The position numbers were made by a program, and so were the translations under genes. This document shows, one piece after another, positions 35,160-47,953 of a stretch of DNA of 64,000 nt. The notes below the pieces were generated by a model. The model worked only from the letters and a program-made list of their open reading frames with translations. It did no database searches and was not told the DNA's origin. This DNA comes from Taenia hydatigena (Eukaryota; Platyhelminthes; Cestoda; Cyclophyllidea; Taeniidae): contig JADWOT020000001.1 in the NCBI GenBank assembly GCA_036345935.2, positions 31,749,062 through 31,813,061 on the forward strand, given 5' to 3'. Within the stretch, counting starts at the first letter, position 1, and each line of letters starts with the position of its first letter.

Positions 35160-37320
35160 TTAGTACACAAGGTCAGCCAGCATGGGCATAGACGTAGACA
35201 CAGCGGGGTGATCACCTCAGATTGAATTAATTCTCCAGCGGTTTCTCAACCCACCAACAACCTCTGAAGGATTTCACCTCTACGCTTAAGCAGCTTTTGA
35301 GGTATTGCCTGGTCGTATTATTATGAGCAGTCGGCCTCTCAGTAGCACGGCTACCCACAGTCAATTCAGCACTAAACTCTCGGATGTTGACAAGGGGAAT
35401 GACATTTTCATATCATTGGAAACTAGTCAGAAAATGCTGCATTGCTGCATTGGAAAAGACCTGCTTAACAGAGGGCATCAAGTAATTAAGACGGACGCCT
35501 TAAGAGAAGAAGAGGAGACAATGGATTGCATTGAGTTCGTCTCTGTGCCAAGTTATTCAATGGACTACAATAAGCCACAGTTGTGTCGGGCGCATAAGTC
35601 GAATTAAGGAATTCATGGTATACAACTTCGTCCTCGTTGGGTGGTAAGGTAAACAAATCTCCAAATCTCAAAATTCACTGATGGTATCGACACACTCCAG
35701 AGAACATTGACAAAGTAACACAATCACTAGCTCTTATTTAGGCGGATTTTTAGTTGGTTTGCTGCTTTGGCCAGTCAAGCACTCAACAGCTTGCGCGACA
35801 GAATGGCAGGTTGTGTGAAAACTCAAAGAAATCTGGCAGAGAGCGTTGTCCATCTAAGTTGTCAATTGCTATTTAATCATCATAATCATCAACTTATGCC
35901 AAGGGATAAGTCCCTTTGGAACTATTTGTCAGGTGATTAATAGTTTGGTTATTTGATGGACTAGTCAGTCAGTCAACAAGTTATGCAGCAGCTAATTTGA
36001 ATTTTTGCTTCCTTTCTCACTTGGTTGTAAGCGTGGCTAGCTGGTTGGCTGGAAGCTTGCTGAGAGCATGGCAAGTTTTCTAAATAGGCAAGAGAGGCAA
36101 GTGGTGAGCCGTCAGTGAATCAAGGCGCTGAGTAGCTGCTGGTTAACCCGGGGCCACAGTCACGCTCTACAGTCAGTTTGTTATCGACTCGACCAGCCAA
36201 TTGAACCACAGATCTGCACTTCAACGAGGGACTCCGAATAGTGCAGTAATAAGTGATTACAAGCAAAATGGGAAATGTCCAAATGATATTAATGATGCAC
36301 ACACGAAAGTTGTCAGCAGTGACTTCTTCAAGACTGTAACTGAACTCTTTGAGGGAGGACGTGGGATGAATACGTGACTGCGTAAAATGGGTTGGCAGAA
36401 AGGCATATCACGGGAGTCCCTGACGTCTCACTGGTCTGCATCGCTACATTATGACATTGGTTAATAAAGGGAGAAGATTCTGCTCCATGCCATTGTTCGG
36501 ATGTGCTAGTAACATTCACTCCTTTCTCACTTATTGAGATTTCAAGATGGATTTTCCGGATGTTTGATATTAGATTCCACTTCGCACTTTAGCCTTCAGT
36601 GGAGCTGGCTGAGAATGCAAGGACGCGATTGTTCGAGGGTAACCTTAGGGGTGTTGGGTAAATTGAAGAAGACACACCTCCTCCTTTAGTCCGAAGCATA
36701 TGCCAGAGTCTCAGAGGATGGACGCTAAGTGCTCTCTTCATCGTGGCGAGGTGTGATTAACGAGTGCTCTTTAACCTCCTGTGCAGGTTGACTGCAATCC
36801 CACTCCTCCAAGGGAGCCAAGTACGCCTCTCAAGTAGGGCGAGGGAGGAAGGCGAATATGCAGGCTTGTGGTTCATCTTGAGGCAGGATTTAACGTAGAT
36901 GTGCACCACCTTTCCGTTGGTTAGTTGGAGTTGTCGGGATTCGACAATTTCTCTGCGACAGAGTCATGTTATCTTCGCCTCGACGATCGATGCGCCAGCC
37001 ATGTAGCCACATGCATATAGAAAACGAGGGATTCGTCTGCGGAGCGTCTTTCAGTGTCTGCCTATCAGTCAGCTCGCTTGTTTACTTGCACGGAAGGACA
37101 GGTGTGTGTGCTGCTCGTGACTAAAGTAATTAGACTGTGGAAAGGAGACCGCAACAAGGTCGGAATGTCCCTTGCTGAATGCGGTGCGCTTTATGTGGCA
37201 TACGTAGTTTTCCGTCTTTAGTAAAAGAGGTAAGATAGGCAGATGCTTAGAAGTTGCTTCGAATACTGCAGCTTCTTTTAAATCAAAGCACATGTTCTTA
37301 GCTCTCATTTGAGCAATCAA
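35160..37320 (-). repeat. 2.1-kb inverted duplication with 11400-13560
   Basis: Partner block. The plus-strand frame 35305-35607 begins at a real-looking ATG but is broken in the 13.2-13.4 kb copy, so it is not supported as a gene. Confidence 0.75.
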
Positions 37321-37499
37321 CAGCATTTGCATTCAGGGCACTCATACTGCTCATCTTCATCTCCTCTAAATAACCACTGCTCATTTATCTTCTAAACCGT
37401 TAGACTAAACCAGCTATCGCATTAATCAAATATCACAAGCAGTGGTAACTCAGAGAAAGGCAGAGGCAGCAACTCACAACAGTAAAATTCGACGAGCAA

Positions 37500-37710
37500 A
37501 GAAGTAGGAAAAATTCTCTCTTATTTGTTCTTTTCAGCCCCTTGTGTCCCTAGAGGGTCCCAACACCACGGAAATTACGAGAACTCGTTTAGTCAGAAGG
37601 ACACGTCTGCAGACATCAAACTTGCAAGAAGTAAGCGTAACAGATGCAATAGCAAAGCCGACTAGACTGTTGTAAGGACGAAGTTGGGCGAGGCTTAAAA
37701 TTTATTGGAG
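37500..37710 (-). repeat. R2 5' fragment
   Basis: It matches the stretch around 32690-32880 and the inverse of 56030-56230. The hydrophobic-protein part is absent. Confidence 0.4.
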
Positions 37711-38470
37711 CTGGTAGATGTGTCTTTGAAAAGTCAAGTCCACTGATACATGACCATGATTTGTCCATCGTACTACCAAACGCAAGACTGGAACCTTGTA
37801 CCTCGGCCAGTTGATGTCATAACTAGCCTTGTGGTCAGTAAGACATCGCACACCCTTAAGGCATGCGATCCTACCAAGTCTCCTCGTAGGGTTTGAGCGC
37901 ATCATGAGAAGCTCCCTGCAATCCCGTTGACGTCTTGCAGTTGCTCATAGCTGTCAAGTAGGGGAGAAAGTGGTGTATTTCTTCGGTTGCTTTGTTTAAT
38001 CACCGCTTAGATACGTCCACTGACAGCTACCACCGTACATGCTAGCCATAGCCTAATTCATCCATTCTCATCTAACTAAAGGATTGGAATCGTTTGATTT
38101 GACAGTATCACGAACGAATGACAAGTTAGCCAACCGAGTAACGCGTAGTCGATGCCTGAAAGTGTGTGTGGGCCACATGTTAGACCTGACCTGATACGTT
38201 GCAGTCATGATGTGTGGATACATAACGATGGGTTTGGCGACATGTGAAAAACGCAGATGAGCTGACAGCTCTTTCATCGTGACAGGGTAATCACCCAGTA
38301 CAAATAAGTTGCCATATGGGGATAAATCACCTCGCTGAAGCCTCTTTTAGACGGTCTTTATCTGAATTGAGGAAATGTGGGGCTGCTCCTTGCACCCTAT
38401 TTCCAACTTCAAGGTCAGAAGTTTAACAACTTATCCGTAGAAGTGTGCACAATGAATTTTGCGTTTATCC
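37550..38470 (+). repeat. Inverted duplication with 55280-56230
   Basis: Shared landmarks include CTTGTGGTCAGTAAGACATC, GAACGAATGACAAGTTAG (37.5-38.5 kb strand) and AGAAGTGTGCACAATG. The frames here overlap the same DNA in both copies but with different stops. Confidence 0.7.
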
Positions 38471-38479
38471 GCTTTTCCT

Positions 38480-39620
38480 TGGCCTTCGATTCCCTACTCT
38501 ACTTGTCGCAATGGAACAGAAGTAGCTTTACGCTGCCTGGAAGTCATCGTTGCCATTATGTCTTCAGAACGCCTATGGCCTAACTAAGAGAATGATTTAG
38601 CAATGCAAGCGTGCCAAAACTGATCGATCTATTTGACAGCTGGAAGCCTTTCTTTACCAATCAACTCTCCAGCAGCTGCAGCAACCTCAGCGACGGTGAC
38701 GATGAACACAGGAGCCTGACATCTTACTAGTGCTCGTTTCTCAACAAGCCTCAATTACCTCCACAGTGGCCACCATCGTCAGACAGTTTGGTCAGAATTT
38801 GAAGTGTCCCTTCGCGAGTTGTGCAAACACTGACCAGTCAACCTCGCCAAGTTTCGGAGATGTAATTCCAAACACTTGACAATAGAGGTTGTTCAGTGCT
38901 AATTTTATGTGTGTAGGGTACATTAAAAGTAAGGCATCGTCCACTTTTTGACTTGATAGCTTCAATTTAGCAAAAGAAGTGTTGTTAGATGACAGAAATT
39001 TGGTTCAATCAAATTTTGGCACCGAAGCAGTTGACAATGACTTGGACAAACTCGACAAGTGGCCATCAGTTTAGTGAATGTAATAATCCCACAACTTCCG
39101 AATCCATGCATTTAAATCTACGCGTCACCCCATTTTCTCCCGTGTCTCTTTTTCACCATTCGCTCTCCTCACCCTAGCCTATCACTCGCTCTCACAAAAT
39201 GACCACCAAATACACCTCAAATTTAACAAAGAGTTGAAAGGAGGCTTTTATTAAGCATAGCATCATTCACTGGATTCGTTATATTCGATCCATGCTCGCA
39301 ACAGCGACTCACATCGCCGTCTTGACAACTCGCTGCCACGCACACAAATTTCAAGTCTCTGTATTTGCTCTTACGAGCAATGAGCCAATACATCGCTATT
39401 CTCACGTTTCGGTGAAGTGAAGACATTGGCGAACAGGAAGTTGCTTTGCGCATTTTGCCCTCCTTAAGTGAGCATTGCATAGCTTATGTAATGCAATGCA
39501 ATCAGCTTGGGTTTTTAGGATCCAACCTCTTCTTCCCAATAGGAGCTCATTGTCGAACACCATTAATTTTGCCTAAACGTGAGTTTTGTCGTAAAACAGC
39601 AACAAAAACGGAAGTGGAAG
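38480..39620. other. Unique-looking; no gene seen
   Basis: No conserved frame, splice pair or repeat match noted before the hairpin at 39626. Confidence 0.35.
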
Positions 39621-39625
39621 TTTCA

Positions 39626-39734
39626 AAAATCTGATATAAAATTCTTACCTACCTTCTACTTTGATTACGTTCACAACTTTCCACTGTGAATAGAATCGAA
39701 GTAGAAGGATAGCAAGAATTTTACCTCAGATTTT
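39626..39734 (+). ncRNA. Long imperfect hairpin, microRNA-precursor-like
   Basis: Arms at 39626-39675 and 39685-39734 are 50 nt each and flank a 9-nt loop. Forty positions pair canonically and two more as G-U, with no gaps; mismatches cluster in three small bulges. Size and shape fit a pre-miRNA hairpin or a small palindromic element. The arms contain CCTTCTACTT and its complement. It is not seen elsewhere in the window. Confidence 0.35.
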
Positions 39735-40619
39735 GAGACTATCGTCTGCGTTTGTGTTGATGCTTCGCCAAACTAGCTTTCAGTTCTTCGGGTATACTCA
39801 TCCAGCAATTCTAATCCATCCATCTGCATTAAGCCACATCACTGCTGGCACCTTCGTCATGAAGACATCAAGGTCTGGAGAGTTGGCATCTACGCCTCCA
39901 GAGAACGTAGACACTGTAATGGGGTAGGCAGCGATAGGAACTAATCAGTTGAGCAGTTGATAGGTCAGGTAGATGGTCTGGTCAAGCTAGAATGGAGGAA
40001 CTCATCGGATAGAGGCCTGAAGACAGAGCCATTGTTGCCCATTTAACGAACGGGTCAAGGTGCGACTAAGTGAATGGGAGCTGACAAGGAAACCAGACAG
40101 CGGCCAAGGCGCCTACAGATGAGTCCATGTTCTGGGTGGTTTCGCTTAAGCGTATTGATGGTTTATGATGGCTCTTGACCTGTGAGCGACTGTCGGAAGA
40201 CTTGGAGTTCGCTGGGATTGCGAGAACCCATAACACTCCGCCCTCCTGCGTCTAATCAATGCTGTTGCTTTCCTTCTTCTAATAGGTACAGTTTTGAAAA
40301 TTTGGCCGCTAATGAGTAACAGAGAAACATCTGAGGGCATTTTTGGTGGACATCTTGCATGTCAGTGAAGAGCACGTGGAGGCTACTGTAACTCAATACC
40401 CACGATGGTATCACTGATGTGCAGAGACTGTGTCTCGGTTCTCAGTTCTTATTCTTGTGTTTCGTCTGTGAGATCCTTTAAGCGATATCCAGCCTCCCAC
40501 AGCATGTTGTTGTGAACAACAATTGACACGCCTCACAAACTGCTTCATGCTGGTATTGCAGTCAGAGAGAGGGTTGACTAGGAAGCGAGCTCGATAAATA
40601 GCTGACCAGCCATCATTCA

Positions 40620-41110
40620 TGATTGGTTTCTGGTTTCACTTTACTCCTCCAAAACCAGTAGATTGAGTGCAGACAGAGGACATTCTCCATCACTGATGAC
40701 ATGAACGAGGTTGAATGGCTGAGATGATGTACGTTTAGAGAAGGACGGATGCTACCGCAGGGTGGAGGGTTCGCTAACACGCACGCTTCTCCGCCGATTA
40801 TAACGACCAGATTGACTGCCGCGTCACGTGGCAAAAGAGACGGTTCTCCACCCGCCTCATTGCATCGGCGCATTTGCGATAGATATACTTGAGTAAGTAG
40901 TCCTCAATGTTGGACGAGAAGTGTTCAACGAATACGCTTCATGCAACAGAACCGTCGTCATCTGCCTTCGATGGCGAAGAATACTCCTCGAATCAGCGCA
41001 ATTCTCGTCGCTCCGTTCTGTTTGTTGCGTCAAAGTGAAGAGCGCTTGCTTCTTGCTCTCAGTCCACTCGTAACAAGGGAACCAAGACGGTCCTACTCCT
41101 CCTGCAATCA
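40620..41110 (-). repeat. Long R1 repeat copy
   Basis: It spans the whole unit: the CAGTAGATTGAGTGCAG block (about 40660), a TATA-like run at about 40880, the hairpin GAAGTG/CGCTTC at 40917-40940, and the terminal CTTGCTCTCAGTCC block. Confidence 0.55.
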
Positions 41111-41459
41111 TTTACTCTTATGAGAACCCAGTTCGTTCGGAGGTGGCTTTATTGGATGTGGTACCACCATGTACGACTTTTGTCACAACTGATGACTGCC
41201 TAGTCACAAAACACAAGGCGCTTGCTTAACTACATTTCTCTCACGTGGTGACCGCAGTAGCTCGGGTCCGATCTAGTGCGTGACCAGCTTTTCCTTTTGA
41301 GTGTTGGCCTAAAGTTAACATCCTGATCTATGTGTCCTATGTCTGTGAAAATGGCATTGAAAGACAAATAAAACTGTCCGGATTTTTTTGTGTGACGATA
41401 ATCGTTCTATCAAGCTGCGTCAGTAAAATTAAAGTCTGCTCGTTGCCCGTTTTCACTCT

Positions 41460-43130
41460 ACCCTTTCTTGGGGAGTGAAGATCGAGTCTGTCACACATTT
41501 TCATGGATTTGCTTGTTTGTTCACGCCTTCATGCACGTACCCGAAGATCTCTGACCACAACACCCTTTCCTCCATCTCTTCACGTAGCAGCTGTTGTTAA
41601 CCCGAAACGAGTGAAGTTAGAGCAGACAGCTTTTCGTCCAACATTAAGGACTACTTCGTCAAGCACATGTAGTGCAAATGTGCCGCTGTGTCGAAATACC
41701 TTCCGATTTGTCAACGTTAGCGAATGGTTCGGTGACAAAGTGCCAACTCAGAGCTAAAAGGAGTGGTGTATAACTTTGATAAATCCACCTTTCCTTCACC
41801 CCATTCCCTTGCATTTTGGCACGATAGTTTGATTCAAATATAGCTTTTTGCCACATCAAGTCCTAACTTTTGCCACACACTTAAGCAAAATCGGGTAAAA
41901 TGTAATGACGCAAACATTGGTGGATTGCATAATCATTAGTGAGTTAGAAGTGAGGCATGTTGGAAGTACCTGTAGCCACAATCACGAACTACTGGTCCAC
42001 TAGTCAACGAGGGAGATGTGGTATCAACTGATTGCAAGTACAAATGTCTGTGGTGATGTCCTCATGCCGAGGTTGACAATGATGACACAAAATGCGGCCC
42101 AACACGCCAAATGGGTCACCCTCACTGTTGGAGGTAAAACATAGGTTAGGTCACAGGTAGACCACTAATGCGTCAAGTGGGAGAGGTAATGGCTAGTGGA
42201 GTGCGCGATCGCCTCCAGCATTCAAGGCATTCATGAAATCAGATAGCAACAAAAATTTCAGCACTGCTAACCCCTGACCGCATTTTGTCCAACTGGGAGG
42301 ACTATTCACTCAACCACATGAAGAGAAGCTGTCCTCTTTGCGGCACCGATTACCAGGACTCAAATGCGGCATCGCACAGAAACTAAAGTCTGAATCTATA
42401 AGCTGAGGACTGAGTGTATTGACATGAGAGGACTGGTAGTTGGGGACCCGACGATACAAATTGTGCCGGATAAAGGGTCTTTGGGGGCAAGCGACCTCTC
42501 GCCAACGAAGATAAATCGTACTAAATTTAAAGATGTTCGCAGTTTAAGCGACCTGCTCTAGCTGTTTTTGTCCCAGCGAGTGAAGTACAATTAGTGTGAG
42601 ATCAACTTTGGCTTTTATCTCCCCTCACTTGACTACCCTTTCCTTAAAGCGCGTATGGTGCGTGCATATAAATGACTTTCTCTGTCTTTGGTGGCATGAT
42701 GAACGAGGTAGCGTGAAGGGGACTAGGCACGTTGTTGCTGCTGCGAGGCAGAGGGAGACGCCCATGCCACTCAGTTGGCCTCGCAGGTCAGATTCATGGA
42801 TGCATCATTTTCCAACGTCACAACATCATCAGCTATTTGGCGAAAATAAGCAGGGACTACCAAGACTGTATTAGGTTCTCAAAGAGAAACCTCATGTTCA
42901 TTCTCCATGTTGTCTGTGGCTAGAGAGTTGTCACTGAAATGCATTAAGTGCAAATCAACTGGGAATAAGGCCAATCATTAATTGTCATTGTCATGAAGAC
43001 GTAGCGGATGTGTTGCAGAGCACAAGGTCTACCGTATTCCTCAATTTTATCCGAAAGAACAAGAAAACCCGCATTTATAATGCTGCGTGCATTGCCCTGC
43101 TAGGTTAACTTAACAGGACTTGCATCATCT
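41460..43130 (+). repeat. 1.7-kb inverted duplication with 60650-62340
   Basis: Collinear in reverse complement over the whole length. Landmarks are CAGAGCTAAAAGGAGT, ACATAGGTTAGGTCAC, GACAACTCTCTAGCC (60.8 kb strand) and AAGAAAACCCGC. Bases 41840-41875 also resemble the R2 poly(A) region, with AATATA in place of AATAAA. Confidence 0.75.
41580..41700 (+). repeat. R1 repeat copy, TATA degenerated
   Basis: It reads TTAAGGACTACTTCGTCAAGCACATGTAGTGCAAATGTG (41644-41682; long run broken here as TTAAGGACTACTTCG / TCAAGCACATG / TAGTGCAAATGTG), aligning with the 18.5 kb copy except at the TATA box. Confidence 0.5.
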
Positions 43131-43489
43131 CACCATAGCCATTTAACTTTTCGGTCCTTCTCTGACCTGACTGCATTATTCTTGGCCATGCTGGCTTACA
43201 TGGGCAGTAAGGTTTACGCTCCTCGCAAACAAGGTAACTAGATTGTTATTTTTGTTTACCCTCCTCTAACAGGTACATTGAAATGTGTGACAGACTCAAC
43301 TTTCTTTCCCAAAAACGGTAGAGTGAGAGCAGGCGAAGCGATCACCTTTCTGTCTCAAAGGGAAATGACAACAGTTCCATGTGGAGAAGCGTGTTCGTCG
43401 AAGCGGTTATGGTGGTGGCTGATCTGATCCGTTCTGATCAGCAGAGCTGCGCGTGTGCACGCATATCGGCCTCCTAGCAGCGGCACCTA

Positions 43490-44025
43490 TCACCTGCCTA
43501 ATCACAACGATTAATCAGCGCAAAGACAAGGCAGCAGAACTGACAACTGAGTCTCTAGTGATCAGACAGATTTAATTTCAAATTGGCATGGAGCTAATCA
43601 CGGTTCACAGGTCTCAATGACGCCTCAACCAAGACGCCTGGAGGTAAATTTGGCCAGATGGCGCCAATAAGAGAGAAGCACCAGAAGAAAGGAGACTTTA
43701 ACTTCTAGATTTAAGGCCTTCATAAGGCTGTGTCACTTGCTGCCTCACGGAATAATTAGTAGTAAATAGCCAACAAACCAGTGCAGTCGCTTACCTAATG
43801 GATACTCTCCGAGCCAGCACAACCCTCATCACTCTGACTAGTTTATTGCACCACCAGTTGATCACTGAATGCTTGTTCGCATTCTGCTCGATGCAAAGAA
43901 AACAAGGCAGTCCTATCTTTGCCTTAAACTTCCTCTCCCAAATAGGATCTATTTAATTATAAAGTGTCACAAAACCTATGCAACCACGTATTGCTCACCC
44001 AAATTGCTAGCTTTTGGACTACTGC
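43490..44025 (+). repeat. Direct duplication with 8780-9480
   Basis: Ends abruptly at about 44025, where similarity switches to 17168 onward. The frame 43869-44057 crosses this junction and is therefore chimeric. Confidence 0.7.
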
Positions 44026-44033
44026 AAGAGCTC

Positions 44034-44905
44034 AACTCACTCTTTGCTCGAGACTAAACCCGTCTAAGCGCAAACTGTCCTAGAAGAACTCCAGCTGTTC
44101 CACAGTTAAAAAGAAGGTTGATGCACTTATCCTTCACACGACAATGAAATCCTCATCGTACAGCCAAACGTAAGACCAAAATCTATCCATCAGTCAATTA
44201 ATGCTTTAACTTGGCTTGTGGTGAACAAGAAATCAAACACTCCCAAGACATTTAAGCCGTGATAGGAGCAGTATCCCATCATTAGAGTTAAAGGATGCTA
44301 GGTAGGAGAGGCGAACGCTGAACCTAGTGCAGTCCTTTATGGACTTGTTGGCACACTGCTACTGACATTGCAACCCAAAATTGTGCACAGAGGTACAGAT
44401 CGCTCTGCCTGGAGGCTACTTATCCATCAATGTTGATCAAGACCACAAGCATGTGACCTCCGCATGATGATCGTCCTGTCATTAGAGGAGCAATGCTTGC
44501 GCAGCGTGTTTACTTGGAAATATGCCAAAGGTGAGGAAGGGGCTGGAGTGCCATCAACACAAATCAGTGACGCTAAGGGCAAATGTGCAAAAGAGCCCTT
44601 TGAGGGTGTTTGCAGTTAGCTTGACTGCCGGTTGGGTAGAGGTGAGTGGGACTGCCGACTGCTTCTCATCAATCGTTGGGTTGGTAGCTGGCCTTAGGAT
44701 GACTTGAGTGTTTAACAAGCAGCTTTGAGGAAATTAACGGACCTCGTTTCATTCCCTAAAGACCTAAATTTTCGGGAGCGATCCATCGCTACAACAGCAC
44801 TCTCTCGCCATCTTCTGGACACCTCAACGGACGGCTACCATTATTGCGCATCGACCTTATTTGAACAGGGCGAATCCCATCGGACCGATAAATCGAATTC
44901 TCTCA
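44034..44905 (+). repeat. Direct duplication with 17168-18010
   Basis: See the partner. Frames in this stretch (44522-44707, 44725-44958) are not maintained between the copies. Confidence 0.75.
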
Positions 44906-44909
44906 CTGC

Positions 44910-47100
44910 CAATAACATGATCTCACAAGGATCCAATAAAGTAATGAATGGGTGCTGAACACTACATAGCAGAGAGGAACAATGAGTTAAATCCAACTTG
45001 AAGCACTGAGGGACGAATTGCAACTAGCCAAAGAGGTGTGCTCCATCCTGTGCAATTGCCGGATACAATGGCAGTATTATGTAAACGCGCTCGGAAGGGC
45101 ATGCAATGAGTTTGGCGCTTGTCTCCCCCTCCTTGGCTTTTGTCTTCCTCGAGATGAAAGGAGAGAGAACAAGTAGAGGGCAATTTTCGTCGACGATGTG
45201 GCAAATAAGGTATAGTGATAAAGTTTGAGCTCGTTTGACAGAAAACACTCCTCGCTTGAAGGTGAATGATGATACTTGTGCATAAGGGTGGGCATCCATC
45301 AAATGCTTTTGGCCAAAGAGAACGGTTCAGTCTACCACCTCTACTTCAGTTATGCCGATATATCGAAACAGGCAGCGATCCATCAACATTAGCAAGTGCC
45401 GATGTGATTACAGCAGAACCAGCGACGACACTACTCCTTGTCTTTCGGACGACGATATAGAGAGGTATTTGATTTCATACCGATACTCTACGTCCGAGAA
45501 TCTCCCATCAACAAAGCAGTCAATATCAACATCAGCATCTGGCTCGTAACCGTGATCGATGCAGCCAGAGGTGCCAAAGACGCGCGATTAAGCGTATACA
45601 ACTGTGCTTTCCTTCTCGTCCCTGAAGTCAGCGCTGCCCCGACCTCAAGAAAGGACGTTATGTCCTCATTATGGCAGCGAGAACCAGGACCTGAAAAACA
45701 CATGCCTTTGGGAGTGTGTTGATGCATTGTTTGGAAAAATTGAGGAAATCGCTCTTAACAGCATTTGGGTTACCTGTTGGTCACCCCATGTGGACCCTTT
45801 AATGTGGCCGAAATGTGATCTTTACTGGATTACTCGTTGGCGTGCAGGCTATCAGTGCGATTAGTTGATCGTGTTCACGCAAATAATTTGTCCTCTACCT
45901 TTTTGAGAGGATAGTCGCATGATTGGGATGAGCTGTCGGAATAACTCCGCCCACCATCGACATGGATGGGTCTAGCTCTGCCAATTCCTAATAAATTTTT
46001 TAATAGCGCAGAAAGAGGGCGCCACCGGAACTGATTTTTTTCATGTTAGGCAAAACATATTCAAACTACAATTGACGAAACCGTTTTCGATTTTGATCTG
46101 AGTAAGGCGCTTCGCGTTAAATGTGACACAGACGACGATTTACAATTGCACAACCTCCATTCATCTCTTCCTTCTTAGATTAACACCCTTCCCATATTTA
46201 CGGAGGACTCACGCTCAAATGAAACAATCCGTTGCAGTAGTGTAAAGACAAAACATTTGGACGATCGAGGCTACACATTGACACCATGGATTTGGGAACA
46301 GGCTAGCATCATGAGGTTGTGAAGTAATTTCCACATGATTGTCCAATCATTTTGAATGTTTTTGAGGAGAGTGAAGGATTCCACGTCGTCTAAGAGTCCG
46401 AATGCTGCAGTACCCTTGCCAAAGTGAGGTGACAGCAGCATTGCTTGCAATCCATTGACCAATCATATGTACAAGAGCAGTTCGTCTAAACCTAACCTCT
46501 ATGCAGAGAAGATCGTCGCATGTCTACAATGAGAAGTCGGTTTCAGCATCTATACAATCCCAATCACGTCATTAGGCCACTTTGCGAGGTTCTTTGATCG
46601 GGAAATCAGTGGACTCCTGTCAGCGTTACTGTCCGAAGACCACGACGGCGACAGACTAGTTAGGCCTTGCTGTAGGCACCAGTCTAGAGCTGGCTTGAGC
46701 ATCACTGCAACCACTGGAATGCCATATAGCCTTCACCATCTTGTGGCAGTTGGCATGAGGAGAAGGCTAAAACTCTGAGAAGCGTGGCCGTTGAGCCACG
46801 GATCATGTTAAATCCACGATCTGAATCCCTCCACCTACGCGACTGCAATGCACTTAGCACCTTTAAATCCCAAGCAAATTTAAGACACCACACATGCACA
46901 AACAAATCACAAAATCAGACAACTTAACGAATGAGACTTAGCAGCCTTACACTTTTAACCTTATAAATACATAACTATACCTCTTACTCCTCCATCTCCT
47001 CCCTTCCCCACATCGAACTCATTCTCATCATCCCAATCATTCTTACAAGACAACTCTTCACAAGTTCAATCTCTTTATTGATTTGTTGGCCGCATCGTCG
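44910..47100. other. Unique-looking; no gene assigned
   Basis: Frames on both strands overlap at 45024-45302 and 45438-45864 without a start, motif or splice signal to choose among them. Could hold exons I cannot recognise. Confidence 0.35.
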
Positions 47101-47108
47101 CAATTTAG

Positions 47109-47243
47109 TTTTTGGGCGATCTGATTGCGACGCTGTCGGACGGAGAAATGGTCTACGCAGCATTTCTGCTTGCGTACGTGAGCTTCGCATTGCTCAATTG
47201 GAGCAGTGCAACGAGCACCACTCCCTCCCTACTTCGCCAATAA
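47109..47243 (+). CDS. Diverged R2-like hydrophobic exon
   Basis: A 44-codon open frame starts straight after TTTAG (47104-47108), a plausible 3' splice site, and ends in TAA. It reads F-L-G-D-L-I-A-T-L-S-D-G-E, then Y-A-A-F-L-L-A-Y-V-S-F-A-L-L-N-W. The order (GD, LS, acidic pair, A-x-F-x-x-x-Y, then A-L-x-N) matches R2 copies 1-3, and the match to the 49.7 kb copy is closer. A single membrane helix is likely. No database family is recognised. A further segment shared with 49.5 kb lies downstream at 47280-47390. Confidence 0.4.
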   Translation, partial: FLGDLIATLSDGEMVYAAFLLAYVSFALLNWSSATSTTPSLLRQ

Positions 47244-47279
47244 TTACGCGTCTCGTACGTCTGATAACGAAGGAACGTG

Positions 47280-47390
47280 ATCCGAGGGAGCATCACCAGT
47301 GCTCAGTTGGAGTAGAGGTGAGACCGTGCAGACGCCATCAACAGAAGCTGCCGTCGGCCTCAGTGGACCAGGATGCAACTAGCTTCGCAA
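47280..47390 (+). other. Conserved coding-like block shared with 49.5 kb
   Basis: It encodes H-Q-C-S-V-G-V-E-V-R-P then R-H-Q-Q-K-L-P-S-A-S-V-D. The inverse of about 49470-49570 encodes H-Q-R-S-V-G-V-E-V-R-P then R-H-H-Q-R-L-P-P-A-S-V-D in the equivalent frame. Conservation without frame disruption hints at a former or present exon. GAG|GTGAGA inside it resembles a 5' splice site, so an exon/intron boundary there is an alternative. Confidence 0.35.
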
Positions 47391-47812
47391 CGCCATCTCT
47401 TTCTCCTCAACTCACATTACCGGCGATGCTTGCATGACAACTGCATCCAGTCAATCTAAACTTGTTAAGGTCAATCCATCTGCAGCAGCTATCCACACTA
47501 ACAAATAGCATAATTGGGACGTGTAAAAATAAACTTACCAAACAAAATGCTTCAAATGGTAGCACTGCAGCAATTAATACAAACTCGAACTTGGTAGTCC
47601 TTTTGTTCGTCTATAACAATGATTCAATGCGAGAAATCGCCATCACCACACGAGGAGACGTTGAGCCAGCAGAAATGTCAGTCGAACCACCGCGTCGTCA
47701 CCTTAGAGCGAAGCGTCAATTGTGGTCATGGCAACGACAATTAAAAACAAGAGATAATTTGTGTGATAAGAGAAGCGCATTAGCAAGCACAATTAATGCA
47801 ATTTTTTGCGTG

Positions 47813-47953
47813 CATTAAATTTTGCGAAGTGGGATTAGTGGGTTAGCGATGCCACGCATAATGACAAATGCAACAATACATATCTTAGCGCAAATATTTT
47901 AAGCACCAAATTTATATTTAACTGAGATTGTGATGTGCATACTTAGAGCTGCT
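47813..47953 (+). repeat. Direct repeat with 1-142
   Basis: Partner of the window's first 142 bases, lying between the R2-like exon at 47.1 kb and the small membrane protein at 49.7 kb. Confidence 0.75.

Noticed and set aside
45024..45864. Overlapping frames of 80-94 codons
   Set aside because: Frames occur equally on both strands, several start at non-ATG codons, and no motif or splice site favours any of them.
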